A stretch of 64,000 nt of DNA, from the NCBI RefSeq assembly GCF_000585375.1, contig NZ_KK073874.1:6850894-6914893 (forward strand), read 5' to 3'. Below are positions 29,377-38,519 of the stretch, piece by piece. Position 1 is the first letter of the stretch; each line of letters begins with the position of its first letter. The notes beneath the pieces were generated by a model. The model ran no database searches, was not told where the DNA came from, and saw only the letters and a program-made list of their open reading frames with translations. This stretch comes from Cryptosporangium arvum DSM 44712. Lineage in GTDB: Bacteria; Actinomycetota; Actinomycetes; Mycobacteriales; Cryptosporangiaceae. A program made the translations under genes and the position numbers.

Positions 29377-29930
29377 CCACTCGGATCCACCGGCTCCGGG
29401 CGGCAGGCTCCGAGGCACGGGCTCCGGATGGCGGCTCCGGGCGGCGGGTGGCGGATCCGGGCCAGGTGGCGGGTCCGGGCCAGGTGGCAGGTCCGGGCGG
29501 GTCCGGGCCAGGTGGCAGGTCCGGGCGGGTCCGGGCCAGGTGGCGGGCGCGGCCAGCGGACGTCGGGCCACGGGCAGCTGGCCGCAGGTGAGGGGAGGCA
29601 GGTGAAGGGCTCTGGGCCGCGGGTAGCGGTCACTGGGCCGGGTGGCGAGCTCCGAGCCACGGGGGCCGAGCGACGGGCTCTAGGCGGCGGGCGGCGGGCG
29701 GCGGGCTCCACGCCGGGCGGCGGGCGGCGGGCTCCAGGCGGTGGGCGGCGGGCTCCACGCCGGGGGCGGCGGGCTTTAGGCCGGGCAGTGGGCGGCGGGC
29801 TTTAGGCCGTGGGTGGCGGGGGCCGAGCGACGGGCTATAGGCGGCGGGCTCCATGCCGGGCGGCGGGCTCCAGGCAGCGGGGCACAGGCAGCGGCCAGTG
29901 GGTGGCGGGCGGCACGGCTTTCTCGGGCCT
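29377..29930. repeat. degenerate GC-rich tandem repeats downstream of lhr
   Basis: The region is built from imperfect units such as ggtggcaggtccgggc(gggtccgggcca) at 29450-29545 and ggcggcgggctccangcc at 29690-29900. Open frames through it code only for Arg/Pro/Gly/Ala strings and look like chance frames. No start with a ribosome site or known domain is visible. Confidence 0.65.
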
Positions 29931-30188
29931 ACGACGTATTTTCGGCCCTACCGTGCGGAAAAACAGGCCCGGAAACCTGTCGAGGCCCCGGGAACTCGTC
30001 GGTGCCGAGGACCCGGCACCCGGGCAGCCCCCACGAAAATCGCCCCACGGACAGCACCCCGCTAACAGTGCCCCACGGACGGTGCCCTGCTGACAGCCCT
30101 CACTGATCGTCACCGGCACCCCGCGCACAGCACTTCGATCTGCACAGACTCTCCACACCGTCTGACGGGAGTGAACACTGGGGGCTCC
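29931..30188. other. leader region before the two-component operon, no gene seen
   Basis: This less GC-rich stretch contains short repeated words such as gccccacgga(c/cggtg) near 30034 and 30070. I see no gene. It must hold the promoter of the response regulator gene. Confidence 0.4.
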
Positions 30189-30194
30189 TACAGT
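30189..30194 (+). promoter_or_regulatory. probable -10 of the 30.2-kb two-component operon
   Basis: TACAGT lies 7 nt before the ATG of the response regulator, which suits a leaderless transcript. No good -35 is visible at the expected distance. Confidence 0.35.
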
Positions 30195-30201
30195 CAGCGG
30201 C

Positions 30202-30897
30202 ATGAGCGAGCGCCGGGTTCTCGTGGTCGAGGACGAGCAGACGATCGCCGAGTCGATCGCGACCCGGCTGCGGGCGGAGGGGTTCGTGGTCGAGCTCGCC
30301 GGCGACGGGCCGTCCGCGGTGGCCGCGTTCACCGCCGACCCGCACGACCTGGTCGTGCTCGACATCATGCTGCCCGGCTATGACGGGCTCGAGGTCTGTC
30401 GCCGGATGCAGGCCGAACGTGCGGTGCCGGTGCTGATGCTGACCGCGCGCGACGCGGAGACCGACCTGCTCGTCGGGCTCGCGGTCGGCGCCGACGACTA
30501 CCTGACCAAACCGTTCAGCATGCGTGAGCTCGTCGCCCGGGCGCACGCGCTGCTCCGGCGCGTCGACCGGGCGCACGAGCTGGCCGGGATCGCGCCGGCG
30601 GCAACCGAGAACCTCGCGCTCGACGACGTCGAGATCAACCTCACCGAGCGTCGGGTCCGGGTCGCCGGGGACGAGGTGCACCTCACCCGCACCGAGTTCG
30701 ACCTGCTGGTCTGCCTGGCGTCCCGGCCCCGGGCGGTGCTGCCCCGGGAACGCCTGCTCAGCGCGGTCTGGGGCTGGGCCGACAGCGCGGGCAGCCGTAC
30801 CGTCGACAGCCACATCAAGGCGCTGCGGCGCAAGCTCGGGGGCGACCGCATCCGCACCGTGCACGGTGTCGGCTACGCCTGGGAGACCGCGCGGTGA
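30202..30897 (+). CDS. OmpR-family response regulator
   Basis: The receiver domain has VEDEQ at 9-13, phospho-acceptor Asp54 in LDIMLPGYDG and the Lys in LTKPFS. The winged-helix effector domain ends with RIRTVHGVGYAWE. At 231 residues it is full length. Its stop overlaps the kinase GTG as GTGA. The operon continues 69 bp later with a membrane protein of the DUF4153 type. Target genes are not visible. Confidence 0.93.
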   Translation: MSERRVLVVEDEQTIAESIATRLRAEGFVVELAGDGPSAVAAFTADPHDLVVLDIMLPGYDGLEVCRRMQAERAVPVLMLTARDAETDLLVGLAVGADDYLTKPFSMRELVARAHALLRRVDRAHELAGIAPAATENLALDDVEINLTERRVRVAGDEVHLTRTEFDLLVCLASRPRAVLPRERLLSAVWGWADSAGSRTVDSHIKALRRKLGGDRIRTVHGVGYAWETAR

Positions 30898-31943
30898 GAC
30901 ATCTCTGGGACGTCGTCGCCGGCCGGCTGCGCCGGTTGCCGCAGCCGCTCGGCCGGATCCGGTCGATCAAGCTGAAGCTGGCGATCCTGCTCGTCGGGTC
31001 CGGCGGGGTCGGGTTCGCGTACTTCTCGCTGGTGCTGGGCTTCTTCCCGTTCTGGACGATGGCGTCGGCGTTGACGGTGGCGCTCGTGACGTCGCAACTG
31101 CTGGCGCACGGCACCACCAAACCGATCCGGGCGATGACGGCGGCCGCCCGGACGATGAGCCGCGGCGACTACAGCCAGCGGGTTCCGGCCTCCTCCCGGG
31201 ACGAGGTGGGCGAGTTGGCCCGCGCGTTCAACCGCATGGCCGCCGACCTGGAGGCTGCGGACCGGCAGCGTCGCGAGCTGATCGCGAACGTCTCGCACGA
31301 GCTGCGGACGCCGATCACCGCGCTGCAGGCGGTGCTGGAGAACATCGTCGACGGGCTGGCCGAGCCGGACCCGGCGACGCTGAGCACCGCGCTCGGCCAG
31401 ACCGAGCGGCTGACCCGGCTGGTCACCGAGCTGCTCGACCTGTCCCGCCTGGACGCCGGGGTGGAGCCGCTGCGCCGCAGCCCGGTGAAGCTCGGGCCGT
31501 TCCTGGCCGCCGCGGTCGACGCCGCGACCGTCGGCAGCGACCGGGTGGCGATGGAGGTCGACGTCCTGCCGGCCGGCCTCGAGGTCAACGCCGACGAGGC
31601 CCGGCTGCACCAGGTCGTCGCGAACCTGCTGGACAACGCGGCCCGGCACAGTCCGCCGGGCGGTCGCGTCGTGGTTCGTGCCCGGGGTCTGCCCTCGCTG
31701 GGGACGGAGACCGGCACCGGGCTGCTCCTCGAGGTGACCGACGAGGGCCCCGGAATCCCGCCGGAGGAGCGCACCCGCGTCTTCGACCGGTTCAGCCGTG
31801 GATCGACGCCCGCGATCGCTCGCGACGGCGGCACCGGTCTGGGGCTGGCGATCGCCCGCTGGGCGGTCGAGTTGCACGACGGCACGATCTCGGTCGCCGA
31901 CACCGGCCCGGGCTGCCGGATCCAGGTCACGCTGCCCGCCTGA
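30894..31943 (+). CDS. sensor histidine kinase with minimal extracellular loop
   Basis: The 349-residue kinase has two closely spaced transmembrane helices near residues 25-75 with almost no loop between them. Then come a HAMP domain (TKPIRAMTAAARTMSRGDYSQRV), HisKA with the phospho-acceptor His in ANVSHELRTPITAL, and a HATPase domain (NLLDNAARHSPPGG, DEGPGIPPEE, GGTGLGLAIARW). Lack of an outside sensor domain suggests that it senses the membrane or partners with another membrane protein. GTG 30894 overlaps the regulator stop. Confidence 0.93.
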   Translation: MRHLWDVVAGRLRRLPQPLGRIRSIKLKLAILLVGSGGVGFAYFSLVLGFFPFWTMASALTVALVTSQLLAHGTTKPIRAMTAAARTMSRGDYSQRVPASSRDEVGELARAFNRMAADLEAADRQRRELIANVSHELRTPITALQAVLENIVDGLAEPDPATLSTALGQTERLTRLVTELLDLSRLDAGVEPLRRSPVKLGPFLAAAVDAATVGSDRVAMEVDVLPAGLEVNADEARLHQVVANLLDNAARHSPPGGRVVVRARGLPSLGTETGTGLLLEVTDEGPGIPPEERTRVFDRFSRGSTPAIARDGGTGLGLAIARWAVELHDGTISVADTGPGCRIQVTLPA

Positions 31944-32012
31944 CCCCCACCGCTTTCCGCCGACGGCCACCCCGGCCGCCCGGCCGGACCGCCATGCCCC
32001 GAAGGAGCCTCC

Positions 32013-33578
32013 GTGCCCGATTCCGACCCACCCGCCGACAAGCCCCGCACCGACGACGAGGGGTCATTGAAGTCCGCGCGGCACGTGATCGCCTCGGTCT
32101 ACGACGGCCCGACGCCGAAGCCGGTCGAGCTGTGGCCGGGTGCGCATCCGGTGCCCCCGCTGTGGTCCGACCGGATCTGGCCGGTCTCCACCGCGCCGGC
32201 CCCGCGAGCGGCGCTGATCGCCGCGGCCGGTTCCGGCGTTCTCGGCGCCCTCGTGCTGTCCGCGGACGAGATCGGCGTCGGGCTGGTGCTCCTCGCGTCC
32301 GCCGCCCTGCTCACCGCGCTCGCCACCGCCCCGCGCACCGTCACCCTGCGTCAGGGTGCCTTCGCCGCGCTGGCCACGGCGCTGTTCGGGGTCGCGACCT
32401 TCCGCGCGGCGCCGTGGCTGATCGGCCTCTGCCTCCTCGCCGGCCTGCTCACCGCGCTCCTCGCGATCACCGGGGGCCGCAGCTGGACCGGCCTGCTGCT
32501 CGGGACGTTCGCCCCGCTCGGCGCGTTCAGCCGGGCCGCCCGCTGGACCAGCCGGGGCGTCACGCCGCACACGAAAGGCGCGACCATCGGCCGCGGGGTC
32601 GTCATCGGCACGGTCTCGCTCGTGCTGCTCGTCGTGTTCGGCGCGCTCTTCGCCGGCGCCGACCCGGTGTTCGCCGATCTCCTCGGCGGTCTCGTCCCCG
32701 AGGTACCGCCGGCGCTGGCGATCGTCCGCACGATCCTGTTCGTCCTGGTCGCGGCGGGGGCGCTGATCGCCGCGTGCCTGGCGCACCAGAAGCCGGACTT
32801 CGACGCGATCACGCCGGGCCGCGGGGCCGGGCGGCCCCGGCCGGAGTGGGCGGTGCCGCTCGGCGCGCTCAACGCGCTGTTCGCGTGCTTCGTCGGGGTC
32901 CAGCTCGTCGTGCTGGCCGACGGGAACCAGCACGTGCTGCGCACCGCCGGGCTCACCTACGCCGAGTACGCCCGGCAGGGCTTCTGGCAGCTGCTCGCGG
33001 TCACCGCGCTCACGTTGCTCGTCGTCGCCGTCGTCGTGCGCGTCGCCCGCCGGGAGACGGCGGCCGACCGGACCACGCTGCGGGTGCTCCTCGGCGCGCT
33101 GTGCCTGCTGGCGGTGCTGGTCGTCGCGTCGGCGCTGCGCCGGATGTGGCTCTACGAGGACGCGTACGGCTTCACCCGGCTGCGGGTGCTGGTCCAGGCG
33201 GTCGAGTTCTGGCTGGGCGGGGTGTTCGTGCTGATCGCGGTGGCGGGGATCCGCCTGCGTGGACGCTGGCTGCCGCGGGCGGTGATCGCGACCGGCGCGC
33301 TGACGCTGCTCGCGCTGGCCGCAGTGAACCCCGACGCGTTCATCGCCGAGCGCAACGTGGTCCGCTACGCCGAGACCGGCCGGATCGACGTCGCCTCGCT
33401 CTCGGACCTGTCACCGGACGCCGTACCGGCGCTCGATCGCCTTCCCGCGCCGCAGCGGGCCTGCGCTCTCCAGCTCGTGCAGTACCAGCTGACCGATGAC
33501 GAGGCGTGGTACACCGCCAACACCAGCCGGGCCCGCGCCCGCGAAATACTGCGGGCCCGCCCGGCGACGAACTGCTAA
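32013..33578 (+). CDS. DUF4153/DUF4173-type polytopic membrane protein
   Basis: This 521-residue protein has roughly a dozen hydrophobic helices after a soluble N-terminus of about 60 residues. Segments AFSRAARWTSRGVTP, GNQHVLRTAGLTYAEYARQGFWQLLAVTALTLLVV and NPDAFIAERNVVRYAETG are characteristic of the DUF4153/DUF4173 family, in which YARQGFWQL is highly conserved. The biochemical role is unknown. GTG 32013 has AAGGAG 5 nt upstream. It may be co-transcribed with the two-component genes, and it could be the membrane partner of the loop-less kinase (inference). Confidence 0.85.
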   Translation: MPDSDPPADKPRTDDEGSLKSARHVIASVYDGPTPKPVELWPGAHPVPPLWSDRIWPVSTAPAPRAALIAAAGSGVLGALVLSADEIGVGLVLLASAALLTALATAPRTVTLRQGAFAALATALFGVATFRAAPWLIGLCLLAGLLTALLAITGGRSWTGLLLGTFAPLGAFSRAARWTSRGVTPHTKGATIGRGVVIGTVSLVLLVVFGALFAGADPVFADLLGGLVPEVPPALAIVRTILFVLVAAGALIAACLAHQKPDFDAITPGRGAGRPRPEWAVPLGALNALFACFVGVQLVVLADGNQHVLRTAGLTYAEYARQGFWQLLAVTALTLLVVAVVVRVARRETAADRTTLRVLLGALCLLAVLVVASALRRMWLYEDAYGFTRLRVLVQAVEFWLGGVFVLIAVAGIRLRGRWLPRAVIATGALTLLALAAVNPDAFIAERNVVRYAETGRIDVASLSDLSPDAVPALDRLPAPQRACALQLVQYQLTDDEAWYTANTSRARAREILRARPATNC

Positions 33579-34489
33579 CAGCCGGTCGGGAACGAGGTGA
33601 GCGGGGTCGTCGCGATGAAGACGGCCTCGTTGCCCTCAACCGGGTCCTTCACCGGCGTCTCCGGTAGCGCGAGCGCGCCCTGCAGGTACTTCGGGCAGTC
33701 GGCGTTGAAGACCGCGCGTTCGCCCGCACCGGGCCGGGCGCCCTGGTCCTCGTCGGCGAAGCCCTTGGACGGGAACCACTCGTAGCTCTCGACGGTGTGC
33801 AGCACGACCAACCGGACGCCGGCCCCCTTCGACGCCTCGGGCAGCGGACCGGCCAGCGGATACACCCAGACGACGTCGGCGCGCACGACCAGCTGCGCCA
33901 GCGATCCGGTGGTCACCGTAAGCGACCCGACCGCGCGGATCGGCTTCGCCAGCGTGTAGCCGGGGCCGAGGTTCGTCACGTAGCCGAGCGTGTCCTTGCC
34001 GGTGATCTCCTTCTTCACCTGCGAGCGGACGTTCGGCGCCAGGGCGTCGACATAGGCGCTCGAGTCACCACCGAGGACCTTCGGGTCCGTCCGGGCCGCC
34101 AGGAGCACGGTCTTGGTCTTCTCCAGGACCGCGGCGACCTCCTTGGAGGACCAGCCGCCGGTCTTCGTCGCGTCGGGGAGCGTGATGCCCTGTTCGGCCG
34201 GGGTGTAGTTGAGGGCGGGGGTGCCGTCGAACGGGTCGTTCGGGTTCAGCGACGGGGTGGTGGGCACCGGGGACTCGGCGACCAGCTCCGGGTCGGTGAC
34301 GCTGCCGGTCATCGTGCTGAACAGCGACTTGGCCGCGAGCAGCGCGGCCGGGACGAGCAGGAGAATGACGACGAGCGTCCCGATCAGCTTGCGGCGCGGA
34401 CGCCGCCGGACCGCGACCACGCGGTCCTGACCGTGACGGGCCTCGGTGACCGCGGAGCGGCGGTAGCGGTATCCGGGCTGGGTCGGCAT
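33575..34489 (-). CDS. membrane-anchored protein of unknown function
   Basis: The 304-residue product has a basic N-terminus (RRRPRRK), one transmembrane helix near 40-62 (LIGTLVVILLLVPAALLAA) and an extracytoplasmic domain of about 240 residues ending in Cys. Within it, TDPKVLGGDSSAYVDALAP and VNVRSQVKKEI-like segments are helical and the second half looks like beta structure (SLTVTTGSLAQLVVRADVVWVYPLAG). I do not recognise the family. ATG 34489 is chosen over an upstream ATG at 34540 because the longer form adds only Arg-rich residues. It overlaps the DUF4153 gene tail by 4 bp. Confidence 0.7.
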   Translation of the reverse strand: MPTQPGYRYRRSAVTEARHGQDRVVAVRRRPRRKLIGTLVVILLLVPAALLAAKSLFSTMTGSVTDPELVAESPVPTTPSLNPNDPFDGTPALNYTPAEQGITLPDATKTGGWSSKEVAAVLEKTKTVLLAARTDPKVLGGDSSAYVDALAPNVRSQVKKEITGKDTLGYVTNLGPGYTLAKPIRAVGSLTVTTGSLAQLVVRADVVWVYPLAGPLPEASKGAGVRLVVLHTVESYEWFPSKGFADEDQGARPGAGERAVFNADCPKYLQGALALPETPVKDPVEGNEAVFIATTPLTSFPTGC

Positions 34490-34619
34490 CGAACGTCGGT
34501 CTCCCTCTCGTCTTCGGTGACCGGCCGCCCCGCCGGTCACCCCATAGTGCCCTGCCTACGTCCGAAACGTGCAGCCGCCCGGGGCGGCTCAACCGTTCAG
34601 GGGAAGGCACGATGGGAGC

Positions 34620-35414
34620 ATGCCTGAGGGAGACGTGGTGTTCCGCACCGCCGCCCGGCTGCATGCCGCGCTGGCCGGGCACCCGATCGTCGCGTCCGAC
34701 CTGCGGCACCCGCGGCTGGCGCTGGTGGACCTGTCCGGGCGGACGGTCACCGAGTGCGTGCCGCGGGGCAAGCACATCATGCTGCGGCTCAGTGACGGCC
34801 TCACGCTGCACAGCCACCTGAAGATGGACGGCAGCTGGTGGATCTACCGGCCGGGTCAGCGGTGGCGTTCGCCCGGGCACCAGGTCCGGGTCGTGCTCAC
34901 CACCGACGACGTGGTCGCGGTCGGAGCGCGGCTGCACGACCTCGAGGTGGTGCGCACCGACGACGAGGCGACGCTCGTCGGGCACCTCGGTCCGGACCTG
35001 CTGGGCCCGGACTGGGACGCCGACGAGGCCGTGCGTCGGCTGGCCGCCACCCCGGAGCGACCGATCGGGCTGGCGCTGCTGGACCAGCGCAACCTGGCCG
35101 GGATCGGCAACCTCTACCGGGCCGAGGTGCTGTTCCTGCGCGGCGTGCACCCGGCGACGCCCACCGGCGAGGTCGCCGACCTGCCCGCGCTGGTGAAGAC
35201 CGCGCAACGGCTGCTGTACGCGAACCGTTCGCGGGTGGAGCAGTCCACGACCGGTTCGCTGATCCGCGGCCAGGAGCGTTACGTCTACGGCCGCCGCGGC
35301 CGACCCTGTCTGCGCTGCGGCACCCGGGTCACGGCCGAACCACTCGGCGCCGGTGCCGAGGGCACCGACGCCGAGCGAACCGTCTTCTACTGCACCCGCT
35401 GCCAGCCGGGCTAG
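34620..35414 (+). CDS. nei: Fpg/Nei-family DNA glycosylase (endonuclease VIII-like)
   Basis: The mature N-terminus is PEGD after Met removal, giving the catalytic Pro1 and Glu2 of this family. Lys in PRGKHIML, the helix-two-turn-helix with NLAGIGNLYRAEVLF, and the C-terminal zinc finger CLRCGTRV...FYCTRCQ are all present. It removes oxidized bases and cleaves the abasic site. The 264-residue length and VVFRTA after PEGD fit the actinobacterial Nei2-type proteins, often encoded beside lhr. Here it is 5 kb from lhr. Confidence 0.9.
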   Translation: MPEGDVVFRTAARLHAALAGHPIVASDLRHPRLALVDLSGRTVTECVPRGKHIMLRLSDGLTLHSHLKMDGSWWIYRPGQRWRSPGHQVRVVLTTDDVVAVGARLHDLEVVRTDDEATLVGHLGPDLLGPDWDADEAVRRLAATPERPIGLALLDQRNLAGIGNLYRAEVLFLRGVHPATPTGEVADLPALVKTAQRLLYANRSRVEQSTTGSLIRGQERYVYGRRGRPCLRCGTRVTAEPLGAGAEGTDAERTVFYCTRCQPG

Positions 35415-35417
35415 TGA

Positions 35418-36257
35418 CTAGTGCTGGACGCCGCGGCGGGGCTGCGGTGCGGTCGTGGTGTTGAGGGGCAGCGTGCCGAGATCCACCTCGTCGATGCCGC
35501 GGTCGCGGTTGGTGTCGTGCACGGTGTTGAGGCCGTAGGACAGACCGGCGAGACGGTCGGCCGCCTCGGTGAGGCGCATGCTCACGCTGTTCTCACCACC
35601 GCGGGACACCGCGGCGACGCACTCGGCCGTCGCGGTGGTCAGCGCCTCGTACGCGTCGACGCCCTCGACGAAGCGCGCCACCAGCTCGTCGCGCGCCACG
35701 ATCAGCGACGGACGCGCCTCGGGCGCCGCCGACGCGAGCGTGCGCTCCACCAGCGCGAGCCGGTTGCCCAGATCGCGCAGAGCGACGTGGGCCGACTCCG
35801 CCTCGGCGGGCAGCTGCCCGCGGTAGGGGCCGAGCCGGTCGAGCATCTGCGGAAGTACCCGCGCGGCGTTGTTGAGACGCTGCGCGGCCTCGTAGCCCGG
35901 CGACCCGACCGGCAGCACGACCCGGTGCGGGTGGTCGATGAGCGCCCCGAACCGCGGACCGAGCAGCGGCGCGAGCCGCTGCCCGATCGTCAGGTCACGC
36001 CGGAGCTCGGGTTCGGGTACCGGTGCGGCCGCGAGCTCGCGGTGGTCGCGACGGCGCAGCACGGCCATCGCGGTAGCGCCGCCGGCCGCGCCGGCCCAGA
36101 GGATGTCGGGTAGCCCCAGCCCGGCGTACGGGACGGCGACGAGGGCGCCTCCGCCGATGGTGGCGGCCCACACACCCCAGGCCCTGGCCTTGTTCCGGGC
36201 CTTACGCAGTGCGCGGAGATGTCGTTCCCGAGCGTCCGGACCTCGTGATCCCATCAT
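35418..36257 (-). CDS. pspM: PspM-like phage-shock membrane protein
   Basis: This 279-residue protein has a basic N-terminus, two hydrophobic helices near residues 28-68 (WGVWAATIGGGALVAVPYAGLG and ILWAGAAGGATAMAVL) and a helical cytoplasmic part (ALRDLGNRLALVERTLASAAPEARPSL). It lies 3 nt after pspA, as Rv2743c (PspM) does in mycobacteria, where it anchors the PspA stress response at the membrane. A PspN counterpart is not present. ATG at 36257 or 36254. Confidence 0.8.
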   Translation of the reverse strand: MMGSRGPDARERHLRALRKARNKARAWGVWAATIGGGALVAVPYAGLGLPDILWAGAAGGATAMAVLRRRDHRELAAAPVPEPELRRDLTIGQRLAPLLGPRFGALIDHPHRVVLPVGSPGYEAAQRLNNAARVLPQMLDRLGPYRGQLPAEAESAHVALRDLGNRLALVERTLASAAPEARPSLIVARDELVARFVEGVDAYEALTTATAECVAAVSRGGENSVSMRLTEAADRLAGLSYGLNTVHDTNRDRGIDEVDLGTLPLNTTTAPQPRRGVQH

Positions 36258-36260
36258 CGA

Positions 36261-37124
36261 TCACGCCGGCGGACGGCTCGACGACGCGTCGGTCTCGCGT
36301 CGCAGCTCGGCCAGGCGCTGCTCGGCCAGCGGCAGCGATCCGTTCGTGGACGCCGCCGGGGTGGAATCCACCGCCGGTGCCGACTGGCCCGAACCGAGCT
36401 GGCCGCCGGCCATGCTGGCGCGGATCTGGTCGAGCCGGGACGCCCCGGCCATGTCGAGCGCGGACTTCTGCACCTCGAGCATCCGGCCCTCGACCGAGTT
36501 CTGGGCGAGCTCGGAGCGACCCATCGCGGTCGCGTAGCGGGCCTCGATCTTCTCCCGCACCTCGTCCAGGCTGGGGACGTTGCCGCTGGCGGTGAGCTGC
36601 GACATGCCCTGCAGCGAGTCGGCGACGCGCTCCTGCATCTTGGCCTGCTCGAGCTGGTTGAGCAGCTGCGCCCGCTCGGCGAGCCGCTGCTGCAGCAGCA
36701 TCGCGTTGCTGTCGACGGCCTGCTTGGCCTGCTGGGCGGCCGACAACGCCTGGTCGTGCAGCGTCTTGAGATCCTCGAGCGCCTGCTCGCCGGCCACCAG
36801 CTGGGTGGCGAACGCCGTCGCGGTCTGCTCGTACTGCGTGGCCTGCTGCTCGTTGCCCTCGGCGCGGGCCTTGTCGGCGAGCACCAGCGCCTGCCGGGCC
36901 GAGCCCTGCAGCTTCTCGACCTGCGTCATCTGGCGGGACAGCTTCAGCTCGAGCTGGCGCTGGTTGCCGATCACGTTCGCGGCCTGTTCGACGAGCGCGC
37001 GGTGCTGGTTCTTCGCGTCGTCGATGGCCTGCTCGATCTGCACCTTCGGGTCGGCTTTCGCGTCGACCGTGGCGCCCAACGACGCCATGAAATACTTCCA
37101 GGCCTTGATGATCGGGTTGGCCAT
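36261..37124 (-). CDS. pspA: phage-shock protein A (PspA/IM30 family)
   Basis: PspA is an ESCRT-III-like coiled-coil protein that binds stressed membranes. Residues 1-215 are the typical helical hairpin: [20 protein letters not shown], then long Gln/Ala-rich coiled coils. The last 70 residues are less ordered, with an Ala/Ser-rich linker. ATG 37124 has GAGGGAA just upstream. pspM follows after 3 nt. In mycobacteria clgR lies directly upstream; here a tetR gene and 170 bp separate them. Confidence 0.94.
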   Translation of the reverse strand: MANPIIKAWKYFMASLGATVDAKADPKVQIEQAIDDAKNQHRALVEQAANVIGNQRQLELKLSRQMTQVEKLQGSARQALVLADKARAEGNEQQATQYEQTATAFATQLVAGEQALEDLKTLHDQALSAAQQAKQAVDSNAMLLQQRLAERAQLLNQLEQAKMQERVADSLQGMSQLTASGNVPSLDEVREKIEARYATAMGRSELAQNSVEGRMLEVQKSALDMAGASRLDQIRASMAGGQLGSGQSAPAVDSTPAASTNGSLPLAEQRLAELRRETDASSSRPPA

Positions 37125-37294
37125 CGCTTCCCTCAACTCCCCTGTGGCGCGTGCGACCAGAGCGGGGCCGGCCGCGGCTGCCAGTCGTGCTCGACCCTCG
37201 ACATGCGGTGTGTTACCCCCATCGTCTCAGGCCTGCGCACCATCGTCACCTGCTCGAGACCAGGCTCAGGGGAACCTCAGGGTGCACGTCAGGG

Positions 37295-37894
37295 TCAGAC
37301 CGTAGCCAGCACCCGGAGCGGGAGCACCGCCGCGAACAGGCGCGCGGAGGCCTCGGCGTCGTCGGGGTCGGGCGCGGCGAGGTGGCTGGCCAGCCAGCGG
37401 ACGACCAGCTCGGCCCCGCGCGGGTCGCGGCCGCACGCGGCGAGCACGTCGGCGGCGCAGGCACGCGCCACCCGCCATCCCGCGGAGTCCAGCGGGGCCC
37501 CGACCAGGGCCGCCAGCGCGGCCGGGTCGTCGTCGGCAACCCGACGCAACGCCGGGTGGGTGTCGAGCCGGATCGCGGCGACGGCCAGCGCGTCTTCCAG
37601 GTCGACGCCGCGGCACTCGTCGGCGATGAGCGCGATCTCGGCCTCGACGAGGGCGGCGAACACCTCGTCCTTGTTGCGGAAGTGGTTGTAGAGGGTTCCC
37701 TTGGCGATGCCCGCGGCCTGCGCGATGTCGGTCATCGACGTCCGGCGGGTGCCGCGCTCGGCGATCAGGCGGACGGCCGCGTCGAGCAACGACACCCGGG
37801 TGCGCGCCATCGCGTTGCCGGCACGGACCCGGGTTCCCCGCGTGCGGTCGACGTCGCTCCAGTCGAGCGGGAGCTCCCCGGTCTCCCGGGTCAC
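37295..37894 (-). CDS. TetR-family transcriptional regulator
   Basis: The N-terminal helix-turn-helix reads LIAERGTRRTSMTDIAQAAGIAKGTLYNHFRNKDEVF. The rest is an Ala-rich helical ligand domain, giving 199 residues in total. It starts with GTG 13 nt after the clgR stop, so it is co-transcribed with clgR, and lies upstream of pspA. Its ligand is unknown. The insertion of a one-component regulator in the clgR-psp unit is not the mycobacterial arrangement. Confidence 0.88.
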   Translation of the reverse strand: MTRETGELPLDWSDVDRTRGTRVRAGNAMARTRVSLLDAAVRLIAERGTRRTSMTDIAQAAGIAKGTLYNHFRNKDEVFAALVEAEIALIADECRGVDLEDALAVAAIRLDTHPALRRVADDDPAALAALVGAPLDSAGWRVARACAADVLAACGRDPRGAELVVRWLASHLAAPDPDDAEASARLFAAVLPLRVLATV

Positions 37895-37907
37895 GCTGAC
37901 TCCCGGA

Positions 37908-38321
37908 TCACGCTGCTGCGACTACCCGGTGGCGGCCACGCGCGTCCAGATCGAGGTGGACTTCGAGCCGGCTCGGACCGTTGTTGCCCACACCGGCCCC
38001 GACGACCTCGAGCTCGGCACCGTCGCCGCCGACCGCGTTGAGGACGCTCGCGGACGCCGTGGCGCTCGCGCTGGCGGCCGGAGTGGTCTCGGCGACCTCG
38101 AGCGTGTCGCTCACGTCGCGCAGCACTTCCGACAGCGGAACACCGAGCGCCTCGCAGATCGAGGAGAGCAGCTCCGAGGAGGCCTCCTTCTGCCCGCGTT
38201 CGACCTCGGACAGGTAACCGAGGCTGACCTTCGCGGCCGAGGAGACCTCACGAAGAGTGCGTCGCTGGGCGAGCCGCTGCGATCGCAGCGTGTCGCCGAG
38301 GATCCGGCGCAGCAGGACCAT
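37908..38321 (-). CDS. clgR: ClgR-type XRE regulator of Clp proteases
   Basis: ClgR activates clp protease genes and, in mycobacteria, the psp operon under envelope stress. The helix-turn-helix covers residues about 8-70 ([39 protein letters not shown]). The 137-residue protein ends in VVAAA, resembling the Ala-ended degron by which ClgR is turned over by Clp proteases in Streptomyces. ATG 38321 has GAGGGG upstream. A ClgR-box-like palindrome lies about 100 nt upstream. Confidence 0.9.
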   Translation of the reverse strand: MVLLRRILGDTLRSQRLAQRRTLREVSSAAKVSLGYLSEVERGQKEASSELLSSICEALGVPLSEVLRDVSDTLEVAETTPAASASATASASVLNAVGGDGAELEVVGAGVGNNGPSRLEVHLDLDARGRHRVVAAA

Positions 38322-38420
38322 CAGGCACCCCTCTCGCACAGCTGCCAGGGATCAGGCATGGAGTCACCGTACTCCGGGCTCGCAGCCGGAGGCACGGTGA
38401 CGGGCCGTCGAGAGGGCGAG

Positions 38421-38438
38421 GTTTGCCCAGGGCGTAAC
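38421..38438. promoter_or_regulatory. ClgR-box-like palindrome upstream of clgR
   Basis: GTTTGCCCAGGGCGTAAC is an imperfect 18-bp palindrome. Its core TGCCCAGGGCG differs by one base from the actinobacterial ClgR core CGCYNANRGCG as I recall it. It lies between cinA and clgR and could mediate autoregulation. Confidence 0.45.
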
Positions 38439-38519
38439 CGCTGGCCGTTCATCGCCGGGTCGGGTACCCGTCGGATTTCGTCTGCTTCAGGCATCGGAGT
38501 ACGTAACGTCCGGAGCAGC

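Noticed and set aside
28779-29591. A -1 ribosomal frameshift at T TTA AAA in lhr
   Set aside because: The heptamer is a classical -1 site, but the -1 frame yields an Arg/Gly/Ser string with no similarity to the Lhr C-terminus. The conserved end needs +1 (or loss of one A).
29428-29805. Open frames in the repeat field after lhr as genes
   Set aside because: They consist only of Arg, Gly, Ala and Pro repeats, on both strands, without ribosome sites or conserved motifs.
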